Origin: Halocaridina rubra
Taxonomy: Eukaryota; Arthropoda; Malacostraca; Decapoda; Atyidae
NCBI GenBank assembly: GCA_037179515.1
Contig: JAXCGZ010019193.1
Coordinates: forward strand, 20,240 to 84,239
Direction of reading: 5' to 3'
DNA: 64,000 nt
Shown here: piece after piece, positions 31,480 through 45,537 of the stretch
Layout: every line of letters begins with the position of its first letter
Position numbering within the stretch: position 1 is the stretch's first letter
Translations under genes and position numbers: made by a program
The notes under the pieces: generated by a model
The model's input: the letters and a program-made list of their open reading frames with translations, nothing else
The model's database searches: none
Told to the model about the DNA's origin: nothing

Positions 31480-31753
31480 ATAAAGAATAAAAAGTGTGCA
31501 AGATAATGAAAAAAATTGAAAATTAAAAATATTTGGAAAGATGAGTCTAATGCTAATAATAATAATACAAATAACATTAGTAATAATCCTATTTGTTGTT
31601 ATTTTTGTTACTATTGTTAGCATTTCTGGTATTATTATTTTTAGGATTATTACTATTGTTATTTGTATCATTATTATTAGCATTAGTCTCATCTTTCCAA
31701 ATATTTTTATTTTTCAATATTGTTCATTATCTTAAACACTTTTAATTCTTCAT
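31480..31753. repeat. Foldback sequence, ~111-bp arms, 52-nt loop
   Basis: Arms at about 31480-31590 and 31643-31753, with paired positions summing to 63233. Shared words are ATATTTGGAAAGATGAG, CTAATGCTAATAATAAT and AGTAATAATCCT. Some mismatches are seen, more toward the outside. The left arm starts inside the 3' end of the LINE. Confidence 0.9.
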
Positions 31754-31790
31754 TTGCACTCACGTGTGTGAATATGAGTGCATGTATATA

Positions 31791-32114
<324 letters not shown>

Positions 32115-33216
32115 ATCCCCCGCTGTATCGCGTTTCTTGGTTCGCGTTCTCACTATATCGCGTTTTTTGGGGGGAAAATTACTATTTGATTTTTTGGGTA
32201 TACGAAAAAATATTAAAATATTGAAAAAATAAAACTTTTCAGTATTTTCATTTCTTAAAAAAAAATTTCATTATTTAATTGATAAAAAAAATTTATTTAC
32301 CAGCCTACGAACAATAAAACAGTAAAAAATAGTAAAAATTTAGATATACGTACGTACAGTATAACTCACAGTATTGCATCATGCGAAATAGTGTCCGATA
32401 GCGTACAATGTATTAGGGTCGCAGCTACGTGAGCTAGCCTATATATTTATATTTCCAGTAGTTTCATGATTTTGTTGATAAAAAAACGCATTTCTTAGCC
32501 TAAGAATACTAAAACAGTAAAAAATAGTAAAAAACATAAATACGCTGTACTAACAGTATTGCACCACGTAAAATACGATAACGGTATCAGTGTTTCGGAA
32601 AACACAAAGGCTCTCACCTACGTGACCTAGTGAATATTAAAATTTTCATTATTTTATTGATAAAACAAGTATTTCCTAGCCTAAGAATAATAAAACAGTA
32701 AAAAATTTTAAAAAACATAAATACAGTACTAACAGTATTGCACGATGAAAAATACGATACCGGTATCACGTTCCGGAAAACAAAAAGGCTCTCACCTACG
32801 TGACCTAGTGAATATTAAAATTCTCATTATTTTATTGATAAAACAAGTATTTCCTAGCCTAAGAATAATAAAACAGTAAAAAATAATAAAAAACATAAAG
32901 TACTAACAATATTACACCATGTAAAATACGATACCGCTATCAGCGTTTCGGAAAACGAAAAGGCTCTCACCTACGTGAGATAGTTCATGGAATGCTATTG
33001 GCTGAAAGGTCGGGAGACAACGAATCACAGAATTGTTTTTCAATATGTTCTGTATCATGGGGTCTCATTGGCTTTTTCATTGCAGTTTGCTTTTCCCTCC
33101 AATTTCCAATGTGCCACCTCACTCGCTCAGTCTAACTCACGTGTGCGCCGTTCTCGTTGTGCTTATTAATACGTTTTGCTTGTGATTGTGTTTTCACGCG
33201 TAATTTAACCTTTGCA

Positions 33217-34979
33217 ATGCCTCCCAAACGTCCTTCACCTTCTAAGGCTTCTGGTAGTCAGCCTAAGCGGCAATGGAAAATGTTAACCACTGTAGATAAA
33301 GTGAAACTCTTAGATATATTGAAAGAAGGAAAAAGGTTTGTGAATGTCGGCCATTATTATAGCCTCAATGAATCTACGGTTCACTACATCAAAAAGGACA
33401 AGGCATAGATCAGGAAAACAGTGAGCATTTCTTTTGATAAATCACCAAAGAGGGTCGTAACATCCCGCAATAAGGCAGTAGTGTGGATGGAAGCTGCTTT
33501 GGCCCTGTGGATTGCTGATTGCAGAAAGAAAAACATCAGCTTAGGCACCAATATCAAACAAAGGCGAAAAAGCTGTATGAGACATTCGCTGCAAATGAAC
33601 CCGATGACGACAGTGGCGACCATGGAGAGGAGGAGAGAGAAGATATCGACGACCCACAACCAGGACCCTCCAGCGATTCTCCATCGAGTATACAACCGTT
33701 CGTTGCTAGCAAGGGATGGTTCGCCAAATTTAAAAAACGCTATGGCCTAAAAAGCGTTTCAGTGCATGGCGAAGCTGCGTCTGCAGATACAGCTGCCGCA
33801 AAAAATTACGTCATGAACGACTTCAAGAAAATTATCGCCGAAGGGGAATATGTTCCTGAGCAAGTCTTCAACATGGATGAGACTGGCTTATTTTGGAAGA
33901 GAATGCCATCTCGCACTTTTCTCTTCAAGGACGAAGCTAAAGCCCCGGGATTTAAAGCGCACAAAGATCGCGTTACCCTCTTCATGTGCGAGAATGCTGC
34001 GGGCTTCATGTTAAAGCCCGGGCTTATCTATAAGTCAAAGAACCCTAGGGCTTTGAAGAACAAGAATAAGAATCTACTGCCAGTGTATTGGATGCATAAC
34101 CCTAAGGCATGGATCACGAAAAGCCTCTCATCGGACTGGTTTTACCAATGCTTTATCCCTCAGGTAAAACTTTATCTTGCGGAAAAAGGCCTTGAATTTA
34201 AAGTCTTTCTTTTGATGGATAATGCTGGTGGCCACGCAACCAATCTCCAATATGACGATGTTCAAGTTGAGTTCCTGCCACCGAATACGACGTCACTGAT
34301 TCAGCCTATGGATCAAGGCGTTATTCGTGCGTTCAAGGCCCTCTACACACGAAATGCCCTAGCAAACCTTGTTGAAGCCATGGATTCAGACAAAGACTTC
34401 TCAATGAAGACATACTGGCGTAAATACATGATTGCCACATGCATATAAAATATTCAGAAAGAAATCAAAGAGATGAAGTCAGCCACAATCAATGCCAGCT
34501 GGAAGAAATTGTGGCCCGAAGTCATCCACGACTACAAGGGATTTGCTCCTGACGAAGTGCAGAAGCCGGCAGTTGCAAAAGCTGTGAAGTTGGCTGCACT
34601 GCTAGGAGGAGAAAGCTTTAAAGATATGACTCCCGAAGATGTGAATGAACTGATTGACTGCCACTCGCAGCCTTTGTGTGATGAAGACTTGGAAGATATG
34701 ACGAAATCAGCGAGCGAAGAAGAGGAAGAACTTGAGGAAACGCACGAAGAAATTGAAGAACCTGGCCTTACACTCGAACGTTTGGCAGCCATGTATGAAC
34801 ATTGTAAAGCACTCCAACAACTCTCGCAGGAATATGACGATAAAATGGTTCGTTCGGTGACCTCCTGTAATTTTCTCGACAATGCCATGATTCCTTACCA
34901 TACCATCTTCCAACAAATGAAGAAAATGCGACAGCAACTCCCCATTGCCATGTTCTTCTCCCCCAAAAAGCAGCCGTAA
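33217..34979 (+). pseudogene. Tigger-like transposase, DDD triad intact, three lesions
   Basis: About 587 codons. ATG at 33217 opens MPPKRPSPSKASGSQPKRQ; the CENP-B/psq HTH (VKLLDILKEGKRF...GHYYSLNESTVHYI) runs to about residue 60. A CENP-B-type second DNA-binding part follows (RGWF-like motif KGWFAKFKKRYGLKS near 33712). DDE_1 domain: D at 33876 (NMDETG), D at 34218 (LLMDNAGGH), D at 34311 (QPMDQG), with 30 residues between the last two. The acidic C-terminus ends FFSPKKQP. Lesions: TAG at 33406, a 4-base deletion near 33562 when compared with the copy at 12.9 kb, and TAA at 34446. Function when intact: excision and reinsertion at TA. The few lesions suggest the family was active fairly recently. 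Confidence 0.9.
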
Positions 34980-35039
34980 AGCTTTTATTGACTGCGAAAT
35001 AATTTCCTCCGGGGTCAAGAAAGATCATCATCACCTCAT

Positions 35040-35920
35040 TCACGGTAAGTTTACCTATCACGTACATATAAATTTACGTTGCATGCTGTTATTTATAATA
35101 ATTGTAAAATACCCATGTACATGAGCATGTCATGTAATTACCACTTCATTCACCGTAATTTTATCTATCACTTTCATGTAAATTTACGTTGCTTGCTGTT
35201 ATTTATACTGTAAATGGTGCTTTTTTAAAAGTGCAGGGAGGGTTTATACAATACGTAAACGTAAAAACAATTGTAAAATACCTATGTACGTGAGTATGTC
35301 ATGTAATTACCACTTCATTCACCGTAATTTTATTTATCACTTTCATGTAAATTTACGTTGCAAGCTGTTATTTATAATGTAAAGGGTGTTTTTTTAACAG
35401 TGCAGGGAAGGTTTATACAGTACGTAAACGTAAAAATAATTGTAAAATACCTATGTATGTCACGTCATCATCACCTCATGCACGGTAAGTTTTCCTATCA
35501 CTTTCATAAAAATTTACGTTGCTTGCTGTTATTTATAATGTAAAGGGTGTTTTTTTAACAGTGCAGGGAGGGTTTACACAGTACGTAAACGTAAAAATAA
35601 TTGTAAAATACCTATGTATGTCACGTCATCATCACCTCATTCACAGTAAGTTTTTCTATCACTTTCATAAAAATTTACGTTGCTTGCTGTTATTTATAAT
35701 GTAAAGGGTGTTTTTTTAACAGTGCAGGTAGGGTTTATACAGTACATAAACGTAAAAATAATTGTAAAATACCTATGTACATGAGTATGTCATGTAATTA
35801 CCACTTCATTCACCGTCATTTTATCTATCACTTTCATATAAATTTACGTTGCATGCTGTTATTTATGAAGTAAAGGGTGGTTTGTTAACAGTACAGGGAG
35901 GGTTTATACAGTGTAAACGT
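35040..35920 (+). repeat. Tandem array of six ~160-bp subterminal units in T11
   Basis: TTGC(T/A)(T/A)GCTGTTATTTAT recurs at about 35080, 35200, 35360, 35520, 35680 and 35850. The first unit is shortened. Same unit as in T7. Confidence 0.9.
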
Positions 35921-36026
35921 AAAAATAAATTAAAATATCTATGTACATATAAGCTGATCCTACTTCGCGGTTTTCCTGTCTCGCGCCGGGTCCCAGAACC
36001 GAACTACTGCGATAAGGGGGGATTAC

Positions 36027-37508
<1,482 letters not shown>

Positions 37509-37510
37509 TA

Positions 37511-37667
37511 TTGGCATTTATTGTCCTACTAGGAATCTACAGTAGTACCAAGCCAATTTTCAACAATTTCCCTTCTGAACCTAAATTTATCAAGCTTAAA
37601 TCCATTACCCATTACGAGTTGTGGTTTGATCATGAATTTTTAAAACTTTATTAATTATCACCCTTGT
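37511..37667 (-). pseudogene. LINE ORF2 C-terminal remnant, reversed
   Basis: Reverse complement of the remnant at 1-180, beginning TTGGCATTTATTGTCCTACT and ending at the same CCCTTGTAATGAC junction with composite cargo as copies A and C. Confidence 0.65.
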
Positions 37668-37789
37668 AATGACCTGTCAGATGTGAAGGGATTATAAAAG
37701 ATGTGTAATGAATATCCAGCTCTCTGCTGGGTTTTAATATACCTCTGCATTACTCTCATAATGTCTATTCCATAAATTCTCCTTAGATC

Positions 37790-37860
<71 letters not shown>

Positions 37861-38148
37861 TTTAACAATAATTTTCCTTTGATAATGATTGTGGAGATTA
37901 TTATTATTATTATTATTATTATTAATATGATTATTATTACGAATTTGTAATTAAACCATTATTTTTACAATAAATAATGTAGTTTTGGTTGAATGAAAAA
38001 GAGTTAAAGATCTCTCTCTCTCTCTCTCTCTTCAATATTCTATTCTTCCCGACTCCCCACACTCTCTTTGTCCCAGCCACCTAGGGAGGGGTACTGTACA
38101 CATTATTAAAGTAAATAAACCAACACATGTACAAACAATGATGAGCCC

Positions 38149-38212
<64 letters not shown>

Positions 38213-38255
38213 TGATAATCTCCACAATCATTATCAAAGGAAAATTATTGTTGCC

Positions 38256-38317
<62 letters not shown>

Positions 38318-38632
38318 GATCTAAGGAGAATTATTGGAATAGACATCATGAAAGTAATGCAGAGGTATATTAAAACCCAGCAGAGAGCTGGAGAATTCAT
38401 TACACATCTTTTATAATCCCTTCACATCTGACAGGTCATTACACTCTCCATCTCTGTTTCTCTTTACAGCCTGATAAAGGTTGTTTTATTTTATCATTTT
38501 TTGGCCCATCCTGGTGTCACAATAATCTTGAAAAAAAAATAAATAATAAATAAATAAAATAAAAAATTGCCAAAAAAAACGCAATACAGTGAATTAGCGA
38601 TAGGTGAATCACGATATAGCGAGGGATCACTG
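37660..38632 (-). mobile_element. Composite foldback cargo with one Tigger end (copy G)
   Basis: The left side is cut at GTAATGAC and joined to the LINE remnant. The right side is whole, ending GGTGTCACAATAATCTTG, an A-rich stretch and the terminus GCGAGGGATCACTG at 38632. The loop has only about 21 bp of TC (38012-38032). The loop is reversed relative to copies A-C and F, in step with its flanks. Confidence 0.75.
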
Positions 38633-38685
38633 TATATTTATACGCACAGTATATGTTTATGCATGTGCATGTGTGTGTATGCATA

Positions 38686-39024
38686 CAGTAACCCCTCGTT
38701 TATCGCGGGGGTTCGGTTCCGGGACCGGCCACGATAGGTGAATTTCCGTGAAGTAGGAACACCTAAAAAATTTTTTTTTTTTTTTTTTAAAGATGATTAT
38801 GACACCAGGACAATCCAAAAAATGATAAAATAAAATAGCCTTTATCAGGCTGTAAAAAGAAACAGAGATGGAGAAGGTAATGACCTGTCAGATGTGAAGG
38901 GATTATAAAAGATGTGTAATGAATATCCAATTCTCTGCTGGGTTTTAATATACCTCTGCATTACTTTCATGATGTCTATTCAAAAATTCTCCTTATATCT
39001 TATTGATATTATTAGTATTATTAT

Positions 39025-39104
<80 letters not shown>

Positions 39105-39147
39105 TATTATTGGCAACAATAATTTTCCATTGATGATGATTGTGGAG

Positions 39148-39212
<65 letters not shown>

Positions 39213-39427
39213 GAATTTGTAATTAAACCATTATTTTTACAATAAATAATGTCCTTTTGGTTGAATGAACAAGCGTTCAATAAAGATGTTTCTGTCTCTC
39301 TCTCTCTCTCCAGCATTCTATTTTACCCAACCCACCACACTCTCTTTGTCTCAGCCAACTAGGGAGGGGCACTGTACACAGTTATTAAAGTAAATAAACC
39401 AACACATGTACAACCAATGATGAGCCC

Positions 39428-39495
<68 letters not shown>

Positions 39496-39775
39496 CTCCC
39501 CAATCATCATCAAAGGAAAATTATTGCCTCCAATAATAATAATAATAAGATATAAGGAGAATTATTGGAATAGACATCATGAAAGTAATGCAGAGGTATA
39601 CTAAAACCCAGTAGAGAACTGGATGTTCATTACACATCTTTTATAATCCCTTCACATCTGAGAGGTCAGTACACTCTCCATCTCTGTTTCTCTTTACAGC
39701 CTGATAAAGGCTGTTTTATTTTATAAATTTTTGGCCCGTCCTGGTGTCACACAAAAAAAAAAAATAAATAAATAA

Positions 39776-39856
<81 letters not shown>

Positions 39857-39923
39857 TTGTCCAAAAAATCCGCAATGCACTGAATTCGCGATAGGTGAAC
39901 CGCGAAAAAGCGAGGGATTACTG
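38686..39923 (-). mobile_element. Composite Tigger-like MITE with foldback cargo (copy H, palindrome left arm)
   Basis: 1238 bp. Left end CAGTAACCCCTCGTTTATCG with GGGGTTCGGTTCCGGGACC, right end AAGCGAGGGATTACTG. The loop is short in TC (39293-39312). The part from about 39150 onward is repeated in reverse at the window end (63237-64000). Confidence 0.8.
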
Positions 39924-40252
39924 TATATATATTTAACAATATATATATGATTGTGTATATACATGTATATGGGTGTGTGTACATGTGTTTGTATAAGATT
40001 AGTAGGTTGGCCAAAGCACCAGCCGCCCGTTGAAAGACTACGACTAAAGGTATTAGGATGCAACTAGGACTGGTCCAGACAGTTCCAGGTTGAGTCTTCC
40101 TTCAGGACGGTTCTTTCCTCATGCCTACACCTACACTGAATATTCTGGCATATTCATTACAAATCTCTTGCTATTCCATTACATTTGACAAGTCACAACA
40201 TTCTGGACATCTGTCTCTTTTACTTTCCTTTTCCTCATATTTGTTATTATTT
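39924..40252 (+). mobile_element. LINE 5' non-coding region
   Basis: TA/CA-rich words to about 39995, then AGCACCAGCCGCCCGTTG and on to the ATG at 40253. The part at about 40134-40210 (TACTGAATATTCTGGC, ATTCATTACAAATCTC, TTTGACAAGTCA) is clearly similar to the composite cargo arm. Confidence 0.55.
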
Positions 40253-43245
40253 ATGGAAGGTTCACAATTAATGGCCCCCAGTACCCAGCATAGTGGGGTG
40301 CGAAGAATCTCCGGGGATCGTGTTGACTCCATCATTGGCTTGAGGGCAGACCCGTCTGGTGGTAGTAATGGTTCTGCTCTTAACCTTGCACCTCCCAATA
40401 GATCTGCTTCTTTCACTCTTCACTATTCAAACATTCGTGGGCTGAACTCTAATCTTTCATCTGTGGAACAGCACTTGGGCACTTTCCTCCCTAGCCTCCT
40501 CCTCCTATCTGAAACCCAGTTGTCTATACATGCTTCCACTGACCCATTCCAAATCTCTCACTATAATCTGTGTACTCGTTTTTGTTCCAAAGGTGGGGTC
40601 TGTGCATACTGCAACACTAACACTCCTACTGTGATGCTCATGGACCTTGAATCTCCTGACTTTGATGTTCTCTGGTTAAAAGTCTATCTCTCCACTACCA
40701 CTATCATCTTTTGCTTCTGCTACTGTTCTCCAAACTCCACAGAGTTTGTGTCTTTCTTTGAATATCTCTCCTCGTGCCAAGAGTCCTTGCTATCTTCTCA
40801 CCCACATGCCAAAGTTCTCTACATTGGAGACTTCAATGTACACCACAGTGAGTGGCTTCATTCTTCTCACACTGATTTGGGAGGAAGCGAGGCCCTTGCT
40901 TTCTTTTTTACTCAAGATCTGGAGCAAATTATCAAACATCCTACTCACGTTCCTGATCGTCACGAACATGTTGCAAACACACTTGACCTATTTTTTACTT
41001 CTAACCCTTCAAACTACTCTTATTCTGTGCATTCCCCTCTTGGTAAATCTGACCACTCTATGATCTGTCTCTTCCATTTTCGCTCCCCCACCACCAATCA
41101 CTCCTACTCAGCGCCACCTTTGGCACTTCGAGCGAACCCAACATGAAAATTTGCATAACTTTCTCTTTGACTTCCCATGGGATAACTACTGCTTTCGGTC
41201 CCTCAACCCTGAGCAGGTAGCTCTAAAAGTTGCCGAGATCACGACCGCGGGAATGGAGGCGTACATCCCCTCTTCTACAAAAACTTTCTCTCCCCCTAAA
41301 CCTTGGTTTGACCGTGCCTGCTCCATGGCTATCCAGGCTAGGAATCAGGCTCACCAATCTTACCAAGTCTCTCCTTCCGATTTAACTCGCTCTGCTTTTA
41401 TTATAGCTAGGAATCGCTGTACAGCTCAGATTCGAAGGTCTAAGGCTTCCTTTATAAGAAGGAAAGTTGATGACCTTTAACTCCTCTCCCACTGACAAAT
41501 GCTTTTGGTCCTTAGCCAAAAAACTCTCCAAAAACTTCTGTAACTCAAACTTTCCCCCTTTCATTCATTCTGAAGGTTTTATAGCTTACTCTCCCACTGA
41601 CAAAGCCACTCTCTTTGGCTCTCATTTTTCTGCCAACTCTTCTATCAACGATTCCAGCGCACCTGTTCCTCAGTCTTTTCCCCTCTCTAACCCTATGCCC
41701 TCCCTTATCCTCTCTTCACGCAAAGTTCATAAGGTTCTTCGCTCGCTAAAGACAAACAAGGCATCCGGTCCCGATGGTATCCCTGCAAGGTTCCTTAAGG
41801 AGTTTGCAGATGAGATGGCTCCCGTGCTTTGCCGTCTTTTTCGCCTCATTCTGTCAACCAGTATCTATCCTTCATCTTGGAAGCATGCACTAGTTCAACC
41901 TGTTCCTAAGAAGGGTGACCGCTCTATTCCTTCTAACTACCGACCTATTGCTCTAACCTCCTCTACTGCTAAAGTTATCAAAACTTTGCTCAATGTTCAC
42001 TTCTTGAAATCCCTTGAATCTAACTCACTTATCTACAATCACCAGTACGGCTTCCGTAAGGCAAGATCCACTGGCGATCTCCTGTCCTATCTTACTCATG
42101 TATGGTCATCTTTTCTGAGGAACTATGGGGTATCCTTTGTCGTCGCCCTTGATATCTCTAAGGCTTTTGACAGAGTCTGGCACAAGGCTCTGTTGGCCAA
42201 ACTCCCTGCCTATGGCTTTACCCCTTCTTTCTGTTCTCTGATTTCCAGTTTTCTTACTGACCGTTTTATAACTGTAGTTGTTGATGGCGCGACATCTAGC
42301 CCTTTCTCTGTTACCAGCGGTATTCCACAGGGCTCTTTTCTTTCACCTACTCTCTTCCTTCTCTTCATCAATGATCTTCTACAATCCCAATCTTCCTCTC
42401 TTCTTCATGCCTTTGCCGATGATTCTACCCCTCACTTTTTCTCTGCCTTTTCTTCACAACCTTCATCTGTTACTCGTAATCAATCTCATATCACTCTTTC
42501 TTCTACTCTTAACTCCGATTTGCAGAGAGTATCTGAATGGGGCACTCAAAATTTAGTTAAATTCAATGCCTCCAAGACACAGTTTCTGGCTATCTCTTTA
42601 TCTTCTTCTCCTCCTGATAACCCTATTGTCTTCGAAACTAATGAAATTTACTCTCTTAACTTTATCAATATATTAGGAATCCATATAGCCTCTAACTTGT
42701 CTTGGAGGAATCACATAATCTAAATTTCTAAATCTTCATCCAAAAAATTGGGGGCTTTGTTTCATTTTCGTCATTACTTTTCCTCATTGCAGTTACTTAA
42801 AATTTACAAAGGTCTTATCTGCCCCTGCTAAGAATACTGCTCACACATCTGGGGTGCTTCTTCCTTTACTTATCTTCTTGATAGGGTTGAATCTAAGGCA
42901 GTCAGACTCATTAATGATCCTTCTCTTACTTCTAACCTGGAGTCTCTCTCTCTTCGCCGTAAGGTATCTTCCCTTTCGCTTTTCTATTGCTACTACTTCC
43001 ATCGCTGCTCTGATGAGTTGGCGAGTTGCATCCCTCCTCCACTGCCGAGGCCGCGTAACACTCCCCAAGTAGCCTCATCTCACAGGTACTGTGTGGAGAT
43101 TTGTAGTTAGGGGATTGGTCTTTGCAGCGACTGCTTCTTCCCATCTACCTCTAGACTCTGGAACTCTCTTCCTCCTTCTGTCTTTCCTAATTCTTATGAC
43201 CTTTCATCCTTCAAAAAGCAGATCTATCATCATATCAAAGCCTAG
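40253..43245 (+). pseudogene. LINE endonuclease-reverse transcriptase (left-arm copy), broken
   Basis: Single polyprotein frame of a CR1/Jockey-like LINE. AP endonuclease: NIRGLNSNL, then LLSETQL, GDFN at 40826-40837 and SDHS near 41048. The frame slips between 41063 and 41151 and again near 41467. RT: KASGPDGIPARFLKEFADE, NYRPIALTSS, FDRVWHKALL, SGIPQGSFLSPTLF and FADD at 42412-42423. After a stop at 42721 the reading continues with SKKLGALFHFRHYFSS, a TAA near 42829, EYCSHIWG, VRLINDPSLTS and SLRRKVSSLSLFY. It ends SSFKKQIYHHIKA at 43245. At least four lesions; total about 1000 codons, close to the expected length. Confidence 0.88.
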
Positions 43246-43447
43246 TCCTCCATATCTCTTGGTCCTCTGTACTTTGACTGTTTTTTCTGTCTGTCATTTT
43301 CCTTTGTGTGACATTACCTCATCTCTGCCTTGCCCTTAACCTGTTTCTTTTCCTTCGTCTTGGTATTTTCTCGTGCCCGGGCCTTTATTGATGAGGGTAG
43401 TTTCTGCCTGTCCCGGTGTCACACTCTTAAAAAAAAAAAAAAAAATT
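43246..43447 (+). mobile_element. LINE 3' UTR and poly(A)
   Basis: T/C-rich 3' UTR ending CTGTCCCGGTGTCACACTC and A16 (about 43430-43446). The tail CC(C/T)GGTGTCAC is the same as at the ends of the composite cargo arms. Confidence 0.75.
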
Positions 43448-43479
43448 ATATTTAAGTGCATATTTATATAGATATATAT

Positions 43480-43862
43480 ATATTTTTTCCATTACTCTTG
43501 TCATTTCTTCTGTTTGGCTTGTGTGATTTTGAGCTCACTGGTCCTTTGCTTTTTTATATTAAAGGGGTTACCTCCATACCAATCTATATTTGTAATTAGA
43601 GATTATTTTATTTTATTGTTGATGATTTCTTAATTATTTTGTCGATTTTCTTTGTTTGAGGGTGTTATTTCTTTTGGATTAGGCTTGACTTACTATCTTT
43701 AATTTTTAAATCCCTAAAGTCTCCTGAGTCCTTTTTGTTTTTACTCCCTCTGTCACTGTCATTTTACACTCACTTGTGCTTGAGAAGGGGTCCAGTTAGG
43801 ACCCGCAATATAGCATTATTTTGTCTATAAATTGTGTCACTGATGGGCTTCCTTACCATTTA
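43480..43862 (+). mobile_element. Penelope-like 3' tail repeat
   Basis: Same repeat as at 11334-11700 (reversed). It carries GTGCTTGAGAAGGGGTCC followed by AGTTAGGACC, a self-complementary pair that could form a hairpin at the RNA level. The family name is tentative. Confidence 0.4.
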
Positions 43863-43970
43863 GTGCTGTATGCTAACAGTTTGTGCTGTGACCCGAATTT
43901 CATCGTAAGTCGGAAAATACTTATATTCGAACCTAGGCCCCCATCAATGCTAAAAATACATACTCTAAAA
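43863..43970. other. Fragment of the second Tigger family end
   Basis: Contains CGAATTTCATCGTAAGTCGG and TATTCGAACCTAGG, related to the terminus near 50010-50110. Confidence 0.5.
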
Positions 43971-45537
43971 CAATGGCTCCCGAACTGGGCAGTATGGTAC
44001 CCCTGGGGATGGTGAGGCAAAAGAGGGTGATATAGGGCAACAGGCTAGTATTGGGAGCATTTAATAAATAACTTTTTGTTTTTTACAAAATCAGAATGAC
44101 AAAATATATGTCATAAACACTAAGGTAAAGGAACACTCATGCAGTATATAGAGGATAAAATTGACATAAGAATTATAAACGAATGGATAGCTTTGTTATG
44201 TAATCAAAAGTACAGTGATGCACCATTTACCACACGTCACCCAGCCAAATTAGAGAGCAGAGTCAGCAGACAACTACAGTTGTTGAATTCTTCCAAGGCT
44301 CCAGCTCTGTACTCTGTGATGAACAAAGAAACATCAAGCATGACATTGCTTATTTGTCAAATGTGTTCACAAAACTTAATGAAGTAAATCTGCAGTTGCA
44401 AGGATATGATGTTAAACTTATTAAAGTCATATCAGCTATCTACACCTTCTCGTCCAAGATACAGTTATTCAAACGAATCCTAGCCCATCATGAACTCTAG
44501 CAGTCTCTGAACTGGAGGAGAAGAGCATACCAGATGATGGTTTCAAGTGTACTGAGCACACCTAGATGAGTTGCAAAGAGACATGTCTGAGAGATTTCAG
44601 GATCTTTTATTACTTAATATACCAGACTGGGTGATCAATCCATTCTTAGATGTCAACAGTGAGGAAATAAAAGTGGCAGAGGATAAACCGGTTTCAATCC
44701 AAAATGACATTGAGCTGAGGTCATAGTTCAAAAAATCATAGCAAGATTTTTGGTTACCAAAAAAAGTTAGAGAAATATCAGCTAAGATATAAGAAAGCAG
44801 ACTAAGGTGGTATGGTCATGTCGTTAGAAGGGATGAACAGTGTGTTGGGAGGAGGGTGCTGGAAATTGATGTAAAGGGTAGGAGAGGAAGGGGGAGACCA
44901 AAGCATAGGTGGATGGATTGCATCAATGATGACCTGATATCTAAAGGTTTGTTGGGTGATAAGGTATGGGACAGGAACATATAGAGAACACTGGCCAGAA
45001 ACATCGACCCCACATAAAAGTGGGAAAAGATGTAAATGAAGAAGAAAAAAAAAATCTCTGAATGCTATTCAGTATTATGGAACAAGGTCACTTCCCAATA
45101 TCATATTTACTAGAACGGGGCTTCAGTGTACTCGCCTTGCTTCTTTCCAAGCAAAGAAACAGACTGAAAATTACTGAACGTGGGGATCTATGACTTCTTA
45201 ATGAATTCCAGCCAGATGTTGAGAAGCTACCTTGCACCAAGCACATCCATCCCATTAACAATAACTGTGAAGACAATGAAGTATGTTACTATGGTTACTG
45301 GTGGGATGTTGATTAATCTTTCCATATTGCTGACACAGCTAAAACTGCTAAATAAATTGGTTTAGTAAATTAGGTTTTATTTGTGAGATACATCTTTGTG
45401 TTTAATTTTGTTTTCAATTTGAAGCACACCAAAATAAAAAAAAAGGTGTGCTTGCTTGAGTATGAATAGTGAGGGGGCACTAGGAATCCACCTGGAAGCC
45501 AAGGGGGTGCCTGTCTTGAAAAGTTTGGGAGCCACTG
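43971..45537 (+). mobile_element. hAT element, degraded, with nested RTE fragment
   Basis: 1567 bp. Left end CAATGGCTCCCGAACTGGG; right end, reversed, CAGTGGCTCCCAAACTTTTC. Possible 8-bp duplication ACTCTAAA/ACTCTAAC if the ends extend slightly beyond these words. The + strand has remnants of transposase: LNEVNLQLQGYDVKLIKVI, ERFQDLLLLNIPDWVINPFL and, after the nested insert, SKQRNRLKITERGDL. Many stops and shifts; no intact frame over 100 codons. Confidence 0.8.
44775..45052 (+). pseudogene. RTE-like LINE 3' fragment nested in hAT
   Basis: The + strand reads LRWYGHVVRRDEQCVGRRV, then VKGRRGRGRPKHRWMDCIND and VWDRN, with stops near the end and a tail of AAGAAGAAAAAAAAA. This matches the well-known C-terminus of RTE/craniofacial-development-like ORFs in invertebrates. 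It interrupts the hAT frame between the NPFLD part and the dimerisation part. Confidence 0.75.

Larger units (their letters stand above)
27508..31500 (+). mobile_element. Nearly complete two-ORF LINE (CR1/Jockey-like)
   Basis: ORF1 with a coiled coil, then an AP-type endonuclease, an RT and a post-RT region in the right order. The 3' end lies near AGTGCCAATAAAGAATAAAA (about 31470-31490), with AATAAA in place of a poly(A) tail. The exact clade is uncertain. The C-terminal FSVRVVDNWNSLSEEVVNA segment is of the same kind as the short remnants elsewhere, but the sequence is clearly different, so this is another family. Confidence 0.85.

Noticed and set aside
40000..40100. tRNA-derived SINE head in CAGCCGCCCGTTGAAAGACT
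   Set aside because: No A-box and B-box pair with correct spacing and no cloverleaf could be drawn.
40171..40416. Small minus-strand frames opposite the LINE, and T/C-rich alternative frames inside it (for example 42278-42556)
   Set aside because: They overlap the recognisable EN/RT frame and show no domain.
43800..43870. Hammerhead-like CTGATG core in the Penelope-like tail (and its copy at 11.34 kb)
   Set aside because: The conserved CTGATGA and GAAA core is not complete, and stems around it could not be paired.
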